Positions 11,535 through 21,132 of a DNA stretch of 64,000 bases are shown here, piece by piece. The translations under genes and the position numbers were made by a program. Source of the DNA: Tsukamurella conjunctivitidis (GTDB lineage Bacteria; Actinomycetota; Actinomycetes; Mycobacteriales; Mycobacteriaceae); contig NZ_VIGX01000003.1 of assembly GCF_007858475.1 (NCBI RefSeq), positions 62,001 to 126,000 on the forward strand. Direction: 5' to 3'. The first letter of the stretch is position 1, and each line of letters begins with the position of its first letter. The notes under the pieces are model-generated. The model searched no databases and was not told the DNA's origin. It was given only the letters and a program-made list of their open reading frames with translations.

Positions 11535-12073
11535 CAGCCGCGACTCCCGGCCGCGCCCGCGCCCAGGGTGGCCGCCGGGTCGGTGAACCACGGCGAACTG
11601 CGGATCACCCGCATCACGGCCTTGCGCTCCTCGGGATCGAGACGGCTGAGGTACAGCACGCCGTCCAGATGGTCGCTCTCGTGCTGGATGCAGCGGGCCA
11701 GGATCTCCGTCGCCTCCAGGGTGACGGGCGCCCCCGTGACGTCGACGCCCTCGGCGACGACGTGCATGTGCCGCGTGCAGTCGCCCCGCACCTCCGGGAT
11801 CGACAGGCAGCCCTCGGCCGCGGTCTGCATCTCCTCGCCGACGGCGCGCCACACCGGGTTGATCAGGTGGCCCTCACGGCCGCCGCAGCCGTAGACGAAG
11901 ACCCGCTTGCTCACGCCGACCTGCGGAGCGGCCAGTCCGGCACCGTTGTGGTGGTGCATCGTGTCGATCATGTCGTCGACCAGTCGCGCGAGGTCAGCGT
12001 CGAAGACCGTCACCTCGTCCGCGGGGGTGCGCAGGACGGGGTCCGGATAGATGCGAATGGGGAGCACGCTCAT
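11534..12073 (-). CDS. def: peptide deformylase
   Basis: 179 residues. It removes the N-formyl group from nascent proteins. The three motifs are present: [10 protein letters not shown], the metal-binding Cys in EGCLSIPE, and QHESDHLDG with HExxH. The C-terminus extends past the core, as in mycobacterial enzymes. The ATG at 12073 gives [21 protein letters not shown] (12085-12080 on the minus strand) ends 6 bases before the ATG, so the mRNA may be leaderless; GAGGGA in that gap could alternatively act as a ribosome-binding site. It heads the def-fmt-rsmB operon. Confidence 0.96.
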   Translation of the reverse strand: MSVLPIRIYPDPVLRTPADEVTVFDADLARLVDDMIDTMHHHNGAGLAAPQVGVSKRVFVYGCGGREGHLINPVWRAVGEEMQTAAEGCLSIPEVRGDCTRHMHVVAEGVDVTGAPVTLEATEILARCIQHESDHLDGVLYLSRLDPEERKAVMRVIRSSPWFTDPAATLGAGAAGSRG

Positions 12074-12218
12074 TCCCTCATTATCCAGCCCGGACCGTGG
12101 CCCGGACCAGCCGCACCTGTCACAGCGGACCGCCCGCACTAGCAGTTCGAGCCAGGGTTGCCTTAGGATTCCGGACGGAAACGCCAGAAACCGCCCCGCC
12201 GGGCGAGAGAGGGTCGAC

Positions 12219-13271
12219 GTGCAGTTCGCGCGCGCCCGGCGGCCGCTGATCGGCGCCGCCGTATGCCTTTCCGTGCTCGTCAGCACGGCGTGCACCACCA
12301 CCGTTCACGGTGGCACGGGTGCTCCCTCGTCGTCGGCGCCCGCGTCCCCCTCGGCCTCGTACCCGCCGATGAACGCGGCGTCGCTGGTCGGGAAGTTCCC
12401 GGTGACGCAGCCGCAGCGCATCGTCTACCCGGTGCCGGACGGCGCCCCGGACCCGGAACAGAACTACGGCGAGCTCTACCTGCCGGCCAATCCGGCGCTG
12501 CAGCAGAACCCGTCGGGCGGCCCGCTCAGCGCGCGGACGACGATCCAGCTCCCCGCGCAGATCCCCGTCGTGGTGCTGCTGCACGGCGGTGGCTGGCGCA
12601 CGCCGTCGGCGGCGGGATCGATGTCGGAGATGGCGCGCTCGCTGGTCAGCCACGGCGTCGCGGTGTGGAACGTCGAGTACCGCCGGATCGGGGCGGGCGG
12701 CGGATACCCCGTCACGCTCACCGACACGGCCGCGGCGATCGATTTCCTGCAGACCGTCAAGGCGCAGTACGCACCGAACCTCGACCTGAACGACGTGGTG
12801 GTCGCCGGACACTCCGCGGGCGGCCAGCTCGCGGTGTGGGCCTCGGCCCGGTCGATGCTGACGCCGGGCGCCATGGGCAGCGTGCCCGCGGTGACCCCGG
12901 CCGCCGTCGTGTCGATGGGCGGCGTGCTCGACATGCGCCGCGCGGTCGCGGACGGCAACGTCAACACCCGGCTGTTCCTGGGCCTGCCCGACGAGTTCCC
13001 GCAGCAGTTCGCGGTGGCCGACCCGATCCAGAACATCAATCCGAAGGTCCCGGTGACGTGCTTCAACGGCACTGCGGACCGCATCGTCCGGCCCGCGGGA
13101 TGCGAGGCCTTCGTCGCGGCCCTGCGCTCCAAGGGCGGCCGTGGCGAGACCGTGCTGCTGCCCGGCGCGGGGCACAACATCTACCTCCCCTCGCAGTCCC
13201 AGAACCGCTACTGGCCCGTAGTCCAGAAGGCGATCCTGGGCTACGTCGACGAGTTCCGCCCGCGCGGGTGA
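12219..13271 (+). CDS. exported alpha/beta-hydrolase (esterase) lipoprotein
   Basis: 350 residues. The N-terminus (VQFARARRPLIGAAVCLSV) is a signal peptide running to STAC, a plausible though not perfect lipobox, followed by a Ser/Pro-rich linker. The hydrolase domain shows the oxyanion-hole HGGGW, the nucleophile Ser in GHSAGGQLA, an Asp in NGTADRIV and the His in GAGHNIY. This HGGGW/GHSAGG pattern is typical of BD-FAE/carboxylesterase-like enzymes acting on short acyl esters. The start is the GTG at 12219 with GAGAGAGGG just upstream; a longer in-frame extension overlaps the def promoter. A TAGGAT box at 12164-12169 may be its -10. Confidence 0.82.
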   Translation: MQFARARRPLIGAAVCLSVLVSTACTTTVHGGTGAPSSSAPASPSASYPPMNAASLVGKFPVTQPQRIVYPVPDGAPDPEQNYGELYLPANPALQQNPSGGPLSARTTIQLPAQIPVVVLLHGGGWRTPSAAGSMSEMARSLVSHGVAVWNVEYRRIGAGGGYPVTLTDTAAAIDFLQTVKAQYAPNLDLNDVVVAGHSAGGQLAVWASARSMLTPGAMGSVPAVTPAAVVSMGGVLDMRRAVADGNVNTRLFLGLPDEFPQQFAVADPIQNINPKVPVTCFNGTADRIVRPAGCEAFVAALRSKGGRGETVLLPGAGHNIYLPSQSQNRYWPVVQKAILGYVDEFRPRG

Positions 13272-14720
<1,449 letters not shown>

Positions 14721-14739
14721 CCGCAGCTCCCGCTCGACG

Positions 14740-14775
14740 GACGGCCCGGCCCACCTCCGCGGTGGCCGGGCCGTC
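14740..14775. terminator. bidirectional terminator between gdhA and bkdR
   Basis: GACGGCCCGGC-CCACC and GGTGGCCGGGCCGTC pair over 15 bp with one bulged C around a 5-base loop. It lies between the convergent gdhA and Lrp-type regulator genes. Confidence 0.7.
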
Positions 14776-14778
14776 GCG

Positions 14779-15291
14779 CTATCCGGCTGCGCCCGGACCG
14801 GGCGGCCCGACGCCCGGACCGGGCGGCCCGAGCGCCCCCGGACCGTCGGCCTCGTCGAAGATGAGCCACGTGCGGGTCGCGCGCACCCCGTCCACCCCCT
14901 GCAGCCGCTCGAGCACCACGTCGCGCAGGGCGGCGTTGTCCGGCGTCCGAACCAGGGCCAGGACGTCGAAATCGCCGCCGACCAGCGCGAAATGTTCCAC
15001 GAAGGGCAGTTCGCGCAGCTGTGCGGCGACGCGCTTCCACGAGTCCTGGCGGATCGACAGCCCGATGAACGCGGAGGTACCCGAGCCCGCCCGCGCCGGG
15101 TCGATCCGTGCCGTGTAGCCGCGGATCACCCCGCTGCGCTCCAGGCGCTCGACGCGCACGTAGGCGTTCGCCCGCGAGACGTGCACGCGTTCGGCGAGCG
15201 CCCGCATCGAGATCCGGCCGTCCTCGGCGAGCACCTGCAGGATGCGCCGGTCGAAGTCGTCCAACGAGGGGTGCTCGACACCGTCCGCCAT
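14779..15291 (-). CDS. Lrp/AsnC-family regulator, probable BkdR
   Basis: 170 residues. An N-terminal winged helix-turn-helix (LDDFDRRILQVLAEDGRISM, then RALAERVHVSRANAYVRVERL) precedes a ligand-binding RAM domain (about residues 65-150). The last 20 residues are Gly/Pro-rich. It is divergent from the bkdABC operon, the arrangement seen for Lrp-type bkd regulators in Streptomyces and Pseudomonas, so it probably senses branched-chain amino acids or keto acids and controls bkd. The ATG at 15291 is preferred; an upstream GTG at 15315 would add 8 residues. Confidence 0.85.
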   Translation of the reverse strand: MADGVEHPSLDDFDRRILQVLAEDGRISMRALAERVHVSRANAYVRVERLERSGVIRGYTARIDPARAGSGTSAFIGLSIRQDSWKRVAAQLRELPFVEHFALVGGDFDVLALVRTPDNAALRDVVLERLQGVDGVRATRTWLIFDEADGPGALGPPGPGVGPPGPGAAG

Positions 15292-15358
15292 CCGTCCAGC
15301 TCCGTCCCGTGTCACGCCCCGATCTGGGACGATCTGCTCGAATCCGCCTCGACTCTAC

Positions 15359-15397
15359 GACGATCGTCTCGCTACCGGCGGGTATCGCGGGAATACC
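15359..15397. promoter_or_regulatory. candidate bkd control region
   Basis: In the divergent bkdR-bkdA gap are a palindrome GACGATCGTC (15359-15368) and an inverted repeat GGTAT-N7-ATACC (15381-15397). TACCGT at 15394-15399 fits a -10 box for bkdA about 47 bases before its GTG. Lrp-family proteins bind loosely conserved palindromes, so this is the natural place for autoregulation and operon control. Confidence 0.35.
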
Positions 15398-15445
15398 GTC
15401 CCCGCGGTGCGACTCTCGACGGGCAGCCGGATCAGGGAGGACGAC

Positions 15446-16708
15446 GTGACCACGACCACGGACCTCACGGGCGAACCGACGTACCGGAAGTTCCTTCCGG
15501 CCGACACGCCCGTGCAGTACCTCGACGAGGCGGGCGAGCTCACCGACTCGCACGCCCGCTATCCCCACCCCGACGACGACCGGATGGCGGAGATGTACCG
15601 CCTCATGGTGCTCGGGCGACGGTTCGACGCGCAGGCGACGGCGCTCACGAAGCAGGGGCGGCTCGCCGTCTACCCGTCCTCCCACGGGCAGGACGCGTGC
15701 CAGATCGCCGCGGCGATGTGCCTGCGCCCCACGGACTGGATGTTCCCCACGTACCGCGACTCGGTCGCGCTCACCGCCCGCGGGGTGGATCCCGTGCAGG
15801 TGCTCACGCTCCTGGCCGGCGACTGGCACTGCGGCTACGATCCCACGGCGCTGCGCACCGCGCCGCAGTGCACACCGCTCGCCACTCAGCTGCTGCACGC
15901 GGCCGGTGTCGCGCACGGGGAGCACCTGCGCGGCACCGACACGATCGCGCTCGCCCTCTGCGGCGACGGCGGCACCAGCGAGGGCGACTTCCACGAGGCG
16001 CTCAACTTCGCGGCCGTCTTCCACGCACCCGTGGTCTTCCTCGTGCAGAACAACGGCTTCGCCATCAGCGTCCCGCTCTCGCGGCAGACCGCCGCGCCCA
16101 GCCTCGCGCACAAGGGCGTCGGCTACGGCATCGGCTCCGAGCAGGTCGACGGCAACGACCCCATCGCCATGCTCGGTGTGATGCAGGAGGCCGCCCACTT
16201 CGTGCGCTCGGGCAACGGGCCCGTGATCGTCGAAGCGCACACCTACCGCATCGACGCCCACACCAACGCCGACGACGCGACCCGCTACCGCACGTCCGCG
16301 GAGGTCGAGGAGTGGGTCCGCCGCGATCCCATCACCCGGCTGGAGCGCCACCTCCGCGCGCGGGGCCGGATCGACGACGCCTTCGTCGCCGCGGTCGCCG
16401 ACGAGGCCGAAGCGGCCGCGGCCGCTCTGCGCGCCCGGATGAACGCCGACCGCCCCGTCGACCCCGCCGACCTGTTCCGGCACGTCTACGCCGAACCCAC
16501 CCCTCAGCTGCGCGAGCAACAGGCGCAGGTGGAGGCCGAGCTCGCCGCCGCGGCGACCCCCTGGAGGGCTGAGACATGCCGCGACACACGATGGCCCAGG
16601 CGCTCAACACCGCCCTGCGGGACGCGCTCGCCGCGGACCCCGCCGTGGTCGTCTTCGGCGAGGACGTCGGCACGCTCGGCGGCGTCTTCCGCGTCACCGA
16701 CGGCCTGA
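15446..16708 (+). CDS. bkdA: branched-chain 2-oxoacid dehydrogenase E1 alpha; 3' end probably frameshifted
   Basis: E1 alpha of the complex that decarboxylates branched-chain 2-oxo acids with thiamine diphosphate. The ThDP motif runs from CGDGGTSEGD to FLVQNNGF, and the phosphorylation-loop-like HTYRIDAHTN is present. The GTG at 15446 has AGGGAGGA 4 bases upstream. As written the frame runs to 16708 and overlaps bkdB by 133 bases, giving 420 residues, but the last 44 or so are Arg/Ser/Pro-rich and are simply bkdB read out of frame. One extra C in the C5 run at 16557-16561 would give ATPLEG and a stop at 16570-16572, 3 bases before bkdB, and about 375 residues as in M. tuberculosis. So the true end is probably 16572. 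Confidence 0.9.
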   Translation: MTTTTDLTGEPTYRKFLPADTPVQYLDEAGELTDSHARYPHPDDDRMAEMYRLMVLGRRFDAQATALTKQGRLAVYPSSHGQDACQIAAAMCLRPTDWMFPTYRDSVALTARGVDPVQVLTLLAGDWHCGYDPTALRTAPQCTPLATQLLHAAGVAHGEHLRGTDTIALALCGDGGTSEGDFHEALNFAAVFHAPVVFLVQNNGFAISVPLSRQTAAPSLAHKGVGYGIGSEQVDGNDPIAMLGVMQEAAHFVRSGNGPVIVEAHTYRIDAHTNADDATRYRTSAEVEEWVRRDPITRLERHLRARGRIDDAFVAAVADEAEAAAAALRARMNADRPVDPADLFRHVYAEPTPQLREQQAQVEAELAAAATPWRAETCRDTRWPRRSTPPCGTRSPRTPPWSSSARTSARSAASSASPTA

Positions 16709-17580
16709 CCCGCGAGTTCGGCGCCGACCGGTGCTTCGACACGCCGCTCGCCGAGTCGGGGATCGTGGGCTTCGCCGTCGGCATGACCATGGCGGGCTTC
16801 AAGCCCGTGGTGGAGATGCAGTTCGACGCCTTCGCGTACCCCGCGTTCGAGCAGATCGTCTCGCACGTGGCCAAGCTGCGTAATCGGACCCGCGGCGCGC
16901 TCTCCGTCCCGATGGTGATCCGGGTGCCCTACGCCGGCGGGATCGGCGGGGTGGAGCACCACTGCGATTCGAGCGAGGCCTACTACGTCCACACGCCCGG
17001 GTTGAAGGTCGCGGCGCCCGCCACGGTCGACGACGCCTACACGCTGCTGCGGCGTGCGATCGACGACCCCGACCCCGTCGTCCTCCTGGAACCCAAGCGC
17101 CTCTACTTCGCCTCCGCCGACACCGATCTCGCCGTCGGCGAGCCGATGGGACGGGCTGTCGTGCGACGCGAGGGCACGGACGCGACGCTGATCGCCTACG
17201 GGCCGGCGGTCCGTGTCGCCCTCGACGCGGCGGCCGCGGCCGCGGAGGACGGGCTCTCGCTCGAGGTCGTCGATCTGCGCACCCTCGTCCCGTTCGACGA
17301 CGAGACCGTGGCGGCGTCGGTGCGGCGCACCGGCCGGTGCGTGGTGGTGCAGGAGGCGCAGGGATTCGCCGGCGTCGGCGCCGAGATCGCCGCCCGGGTG
17401 CAGGAACGCTGCTTCCATCACCTGCACGCCCCCGTACTGCGGGTGAGCGGCCTCGACATCCCCTACCCGCCACCCAAACTCGAGCGCTTCCACCTGCCCG
17501 GAGTGGACCGGATCCTGGACACCGTCGACCGACTGCAGTGGAGCGACCGCGTGGATCCCCGGTGGGTGGTGACGGCGTGA
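16576..17580 (+). CDS. bkdB: branched-chain 2-oxoacid dehydrogenase E1 beta
   Basis: 334 residues, a standard E1 beta length. Motifs are VVFGEDVGTLGGVFRVTDGL, the subunit interface DTPLAESGIVGFAVGM, EMQFDAFAYPAFEQIV and RVPYAGGIGGVEHH; the C-terminal transketolase domain ends in the IPYPPPKLE segment found in branched-chain-type enzymes. It pairs with E1 alpha to form the alpha2-beta2 decarboxylase that acylates lipoyl-E2. The ATG at 16576 is clear despite the frame conflict upstream. The stop overlaps the bkdC start (GTGA). Confidence 0.95.
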   Translation: MPRHTMAQALNTALRDALAADPAVVVFGEDVGTLGGVFRVTDGLTREFGADRCFDTPLAESGIVGFAVGMTMAGFKPVVEMQFDAFAYPAFEQIVSHVAKLRNRTRGALSVPMVIRVPYAGGIGGVEHHCDSSEAYYVHTPGLKVAAPATVDDAYTLLRRAIDDPDPVVLLEPKRLYFASADTDLAVGEPMGRAVVRREGTDATLIAYGPAVRVALDAAAAAAEDGLSLEVVDLRTLVPFDDETVAASVRRTGRCVVVQEAQGFAGVGAEIAARVQERCFHHLHAPVLRVSGLDIPYPPPKLERFHLPGVDRILDTVDRLQWSDRVDPRWVVTA

Positions 17581-18872
17581 GCGATCGGGTCTTCCTGCTG
17601 CCCGACCTCGGCGAAGGACTCACCGAGGCCGACATCCTGTCGTGGCGCGTCCGCGTCGGCGACACCGTGACCGTCGATCAGGTGGTCGTCGAGGTCGAAA
17701 CGGCCAAGGCCGCCGTCGAGGTGCCGGTCCCGTTCGCGGGTACCGTCGTCGCCCTCCACGGCGCGCCGGGCGAGACGCTCCGCGTCGGCTCGCCGCTGAT
17801 CTCGGTCGGCGTGCCGGGAACCGCGAGCACCGCCGCGCCGGGCCCCGACGGCCCGTCCGGCAACGTGCTCATCGGGTACGGGACGAGCGAGGACGAGCCC
17901 GCCCGCCGCCGCCGGACGGCGCGTGCCGAACGCACCGTCGTACCGCCGTCCGAGTCCGTCGCCGCACCCGTCCCGGAGCGGCCCGCGCCGTCCGTGGCGC
18001 GGGTCATCTCGCCCGTGGTACGCGACCTGGCCCGGGAACACGGACTGGACCTGGCGACGGTGCGGCCGTCCGGCGTGGGCGGGGTGATCCGGCGGGCGGA
18101 CGTCGATGCCGCGCTCGCCGCCCGCAGCGAGGCGCCCTCCCCCGCCGCCGCGGTCCCGCCGCCCGCGGCATCGCGCAGCGACGTGCGGATCCCGCTGAAC
18201 GGGCTCCGGAAAGCCGTGGCGGACAAGCTGACCACGAGCCGCCGGGAGATACCGGAGGCCACGACCTGGGTGGACGTGGACGCCACCGCGCTTCTCGCCG
18301 CGCGGGACGCGATGAACGCGACGCTCCCGGATGCGGAACGGGTGAGCCTGCTCGCGCTGCTGGCGCGACTCGCCGTGGCTGCGCTGCGCCGGTTCCCGCA
18401 GCTCAACTCCTCCGTGGACGCGGACCGCCGGCAGATCGTCCAGCACGGGCGCGTGCACCTCGGCATCGCGGCGCAGACCCCGCGGGGGCTCGTCGTCCCC
18501 GTCGTCGCGGACGCCGACACCCTGACCACCGTCGAACTCGCGCGGCGGCTGGCGGAGACGACCGCGCTCGCCCGCGACGGCGCGCTGCCGCTCGGACGGC
18601 CGACGGGCGGCACGTTCACGCTCAACAACTATGGCGTCTTCGGCGTCGACGGTTCCGCGCCGATCATCAACCACCCCGAGGCCGCGATCCTCGGGATCGG
18701 GCGGATCATCGACCGGCCCTGGGTGGTCGACGGTGCCGTCGTCGCCCGCAAAGTCGCCCAGGTCTCCCTCGCCTTCGACCACCGGGTGTGCGACGGCGGC
18801 GAGGCGGGCGGCTTCCTCCGGCTGTTCGCGGACTACGTGGAGTCACCCGTCGCGGCGCTCGCCCGGCTCTGA
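17577..18872 (+). CDS. bkdC: branched-chain 2-oxoacid dehydrogenase E2 (dihydrolipoyl acyltransferase)
   Basis: 431 residues in three parts. A lipoyl domain (about 3-78) carries the lipoylated Lys44 in VETAKAAVEV. A peripheral subunit-binding domain lies at about 140-178 (ISPVVRDLAREHGLDL). The catalytic acyltransferase domain (about 200-431) ends in DHRVCDGG with His402 and Asp406; the usual DHRVVDG has Cys here. It transfers the acyl group from E1 to CoA. No E3 gene is adjacent, so the shared housekeeping lipoamide dehydrogenase is presumably used. The last 40 bases overlap the end of the convergent ceramidase gene. Confidence 0.95.
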   Translation: MSDRVFLLPDLGEGLTEADILSWRVRVGDTVTVDQVVVEVETAKAAVEVPVPFAGTVVALHGAPGETLRVGSPLISVGVPGTASTAAPGPDGPSGNVLIGYGTSEDEPARRRRTARAERTVVPPSESVAAPVPERPAPSVARVISPVVRDLAREHGLDLATVRPSGVGGVIRRADVDAALAARSEAPSPAAAVPPPAASRSDVRIPLNGLRKAVADKLTTSRREIPEATTWVDVDATALLAARDAMNATLPDAERVSLLALLARLAVAALRRFPQLNSSVDADRRQIVQHGRVHLGIAAQTPRGLVVPVVADADTLTTVELARRLAETTALARDGALPLGRPTGGTFTLNNYGVFGVDGSAPIINHPEAAILGIGRIIDRPWVVDGAVVARKVAQVSLAFDHRVCDGGEAGGFLRLFADYVESPVAALARL

Positions 18873-20707
18873 CCGCCGGGCCGCGGCGGGGCCACGCGCA
18901 CCTCGGCCCAGACGTACCGGCCCGGGATCGCCTCGGCGTAGCCGACACGGTACCGTCCGCCCCGCCCCGCGAGGTCGACGAGGACCGTCGCCCTGAACGT
19001 GATTCCCCTACGCCGCCAGACGATTTCGGTCGAGGGGTCGTCGTCTCCGGCGACCGGGACCCAGCGGTCTCCGTCGCGCCGCTCGACCCGCGTGTAGCCG
19101 GCGGGGATCGACCGGTTCGGGTGCGGGCAGTCGAAGTCGACCGCGAGCCGGCCATCGGGGCCGGGCGTCCGCACCGCGGCCACGCGGACGGGGCGGGCAC
19201 CGCTCAGCAGCGTCGAGCCCGACGGTGCGCCGATCCGCCCGGGCCGTTGCCGGGGCGGGGGCGTGCCGGGCTCGGACGGGCGTCCCGCGGCGAGGTCGGC
19301 CGCGAGCCGCTGCGCCGCCTCGGCGAAGGCGGCGAGCTGATTGCGCCCGAAGACGGTGCTCCCCGCCTCGTAGCGCTGCGCGTCGTACTCCTCGGGTGTG
19401 GTGAGGTAGTGCGCGTAACCGTTGGCGTACCCCTGGACCAGCACGTCGTCGGCGGCGATCCCCGCGGCCGCGGCGACGGCGTCGCGGAGGCGCGCGCCCG
19501 CCATGACGGTGACCTCGACCGGCAGGCACAGCAGGTGCAGCTCCCCCAGCCGCACCAGCTGCACCGGCAGCCGCTCCTGGACCCAGCCGAGCGCGCCGGC
19601 GGGCAGGAACATCTCCTTCGGCGCCTGCTGGGCGGCGAGCACCGGGCGGCGGCGGTACAGCGCGCGGCTCACGGCCCCGATGCGGTTGCCGAGCCCCTGA
19701 TGAAAGGCCGGCGACCCGAGCCCGTCGGACGTGCCCGCGGCGAAGGCGGCCCCGAGCACCGCCCGCCCGGTGGGTCCGGACGCGGTGTGGACCGCTCCGA
19801 AGTCGACGTACGTGATCCGGTGGTCGATCGTGGGCGTCAGCGGGCGGCCGGGCGCGGCGGCCAGCCGGCGTGCGGCGGCGAGCTGGCGTCGGCCGATCTC
19901 GGCGGTGTTGTCCCGCTCGTCGTCGGTGGGGCCGTGCCCCGCGACGCCGCCGAGGTTCGGCGACATGTCGCCCGCATTGGTCTGGGCGAAGACGCCGACG
20001 AAGTCGGGGTGGCGCTCGCGCTCGGCGGCCTCCCACGCCGACGCCGCCCAGCCCTTGTTGTCGGAGCTGATCAGGCGGTTGCCGTTGCCCATCGACGTGC
20101 AGTGCACGGCGAACCAGTCGATCGCGGCGCGGAGCTCGCCGTCGCGTTCGACGCGCAGCAGGGTGACCGCGGGGTCGATCCGCTGCGGCATCCGGTCGCG
20201 GTCCGGGTTGCGGTCGAAGGAACTCGGGCTGCGGTTGACCGAGGCGTCGAGCAGCTCACCCCGGGCCAGCGACAGTGCGGCCGGTGCGAGGGCGGCCTCG
20301 GCGTCGAGGACGGCGCGCACCACCCCGTCGACCAGGCGGTGGAACGTACGGCGATGATGCCCCAGGGTGGTGATGTTGTAGAGCCGGTGCCGGCCGTGGC
20401 CCCCGGGTCCGCAGTGGGTGTGGGTCGCGGTGAGCACCACGTTCGCGGCGGAGAGCCGACCGCAGGTCGCGGCGTCCAGCCGGTCGGTGATCTCGTCGAC
20501 CGCGGCCTGGAAGAACATCCCGATGTCGGCGACCACGTGGGCCACCCGGTGCGTGGGGGTCGCGAGGACGACGGCACGGGCCCACTGGCGGGTCAGCAGG
20601 CCTCGGCCGCGCTGGCCGGGCATGCCGTAGCCCATCAGTCCCACGCCCCACGGCTCCCCCGTGATGTCCGCTTTCGCCCATCCGGCCCGCCACCCCGTCG
20701 CAGTCAC
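18833..20707 (-). CDS. neutral/alkaline ceramidase
   Basis: 624 residues, full length against M. tuberculosis Rv0669c. It should hydrolyse ceramide to sphingosine and fatty acid. Visible family blocks are GWAKADITGE, the zinc-site THTHCGPGG, FAVHCTSM, SSDNKGWAA, the nucleophile Ser249 in NAGDMSPN, and the second zinc-binding region GYANGYAHYLTTPEEY. The C-terminal part is the beta-rich domain. No signal peptide is visible, unlike the secreted Pseudomonas enzyme. The start is the GTG at 20707, 7 bases after TAACCT, hence probably leaderless. A perfect palindrome overlaps that box. A role in using host or environmental sphingolipids is an inference. Confidence 0.93.
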   Translation of the reverse strand: MTATGWRAGWAKADITGEPWGVGLMGYGMPGQRGRGLLTRQWARAVVLATPTHRVAHVVADIGMFFQAAVDEITDRLDAATCGRLSAANVVLTATHTHCGPGGHGRHRLYNITTLGHHRRTFHRLVDGVVRAVLDAEAALAPAALSLARGELLDASVNRSPSSFDRNPDRDRMPQRIDPAVTLLRVERDGELRAAIDWFAVHCTSMGNGNRLISSDNKGWAASAWEAAERERHPDFVGVFAQTNAGDMSPNLGGVAGHGPTDDERDNTAEIGRRQLAAARRLAAAPGRPLTPTIDHRITYVDFGAVHTASGPTGRAVLGAAFAAGTSDGLGSPAFHQGLGNRIGAVSRALYRRRPVLAAQQAPKEMFLPAGALGWVQERLPVQLVRLGELHLLCLPVEVTVMAGARLRDAVAAAAGIAADDVLVQGYANGYAHYLTTPEEYDAQRYEAGSTVFGRNQLAAFAEAAQRLAADLAAGRPSEPGTPPPRQRPGRIGAPSGSTLLSGARPVRVAAVRTPGPDGRLAVDFDCPHPNRSIPAGYTRVERRDGDRWVPVAGDDDPSTEIVWRRRGITFRATVLVDLAGRGGRYRVGYAEAIPGRYVWAEVRVAPPRPGGQSRASAATGDST

Positions 20708-20712
20708 GCGTT

Positions 20713-20728
20713 CGAGGTTAGAACCTCG
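20713..20728 (-). promoter_or_regulatory. palindromic operator on the ceramidase -10 box
   Basis: CGAGGTT-AG-AACCTCG is a perfect 7-base inverted repeat with a 2-base spacer. On the minus strand TAACCT (20720-20715) is a TANNNT -10 whose last base is followed by 7 bases and then the ceramidase GTG at 20707. A protein bound here would cover the promoter. Confidence 0.5.
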
Positions 20729-20814
20729 CCTGCGCGACGGGGCCGCCCGGCGTAGGCTCAGTCACGCGATGAAGGAACGGTCGCCCCCACAGCCGCCGAG
20801 CCCAGGACTCCGAC

Positions 20815-21120
20815 ATGCGCACTCTCGCAACCATCGTCGTCACCGCAGCCATCACCCTCTCCGGCGCCGGGATCGCCGCCGCCGAGGAGGAGACCGAGAA
20901 GCCCCCGACCGCGACCATCGACTCCGGAAGCTCGCCGCGCGACGTGGGTGCCTCCGCCGAACCGGCCGGCACGATCGAGCCGGCCGCCGAGCCCGAGTCC
21001 GGAGCGGAGCCGATCGACACCGCCGCCGCGCCCGAGGACGCGGATGCGCCGCGCCCGGACCCCACGACCGTCACGACCGACGAGCTGATCGAGGCCACCG
21101 CGCCCGACGACGAGGAATGA
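20815..21120 (+). CDS. small acidic secreted protein
   Basis: 101 residues, not recognised. A Sec signal peptide (MRTLATIVVTAAITLSGAG, cleavage likely after IAAA near residue 23) is followed by a strongly acidic, Pro/Ala/Glu-rich, probably disordered mature part with no Cys. It is divergent from the ceramidase gene and may use a TAGGCT box at 20753-20758. It ends 12 bases before the convergent SnoaL-like gene. The signal peptide and codon use support a real gene, but no function can be proposed. Confidence 0.6.
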   Translation: MRTLATIVVTAAITLSGAGIAAAEEETEKPPTATIDSGSSPRDVGASAEPAGTIEPAAEPESGAEPIDTAAAPEDADAPRPDPTTVTTDELIEATAPDDEE

Positions 21121-21132
21121 TCGCCGCGGGCC

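Noticed and set aside
12160-12172. TTAGG-containing sequence upstream of the esterase gene resembling half an iron-regulator box
   Set aside because: Only one half-site is present, with no dyad; a plain -10 box (TAGGAT) explains it better.
16576-16708. A genuine 133-base bkdA-bkdB coding overlap
   Set aside because: The extra residues carry bkdB codon structure in the wrong frame and do not resemble an E1 alpha C-terminus; a one-base frameshift explains it more simply.
17642-20755. Open frame of about 1000 codons spanning bkdC and the ceramidase region on the plus strand
   Set aside because: An Arg/Pro-rich out-of-frame reading of bkdC joined to antisense of the ceramidase gene; not a fusion protein.
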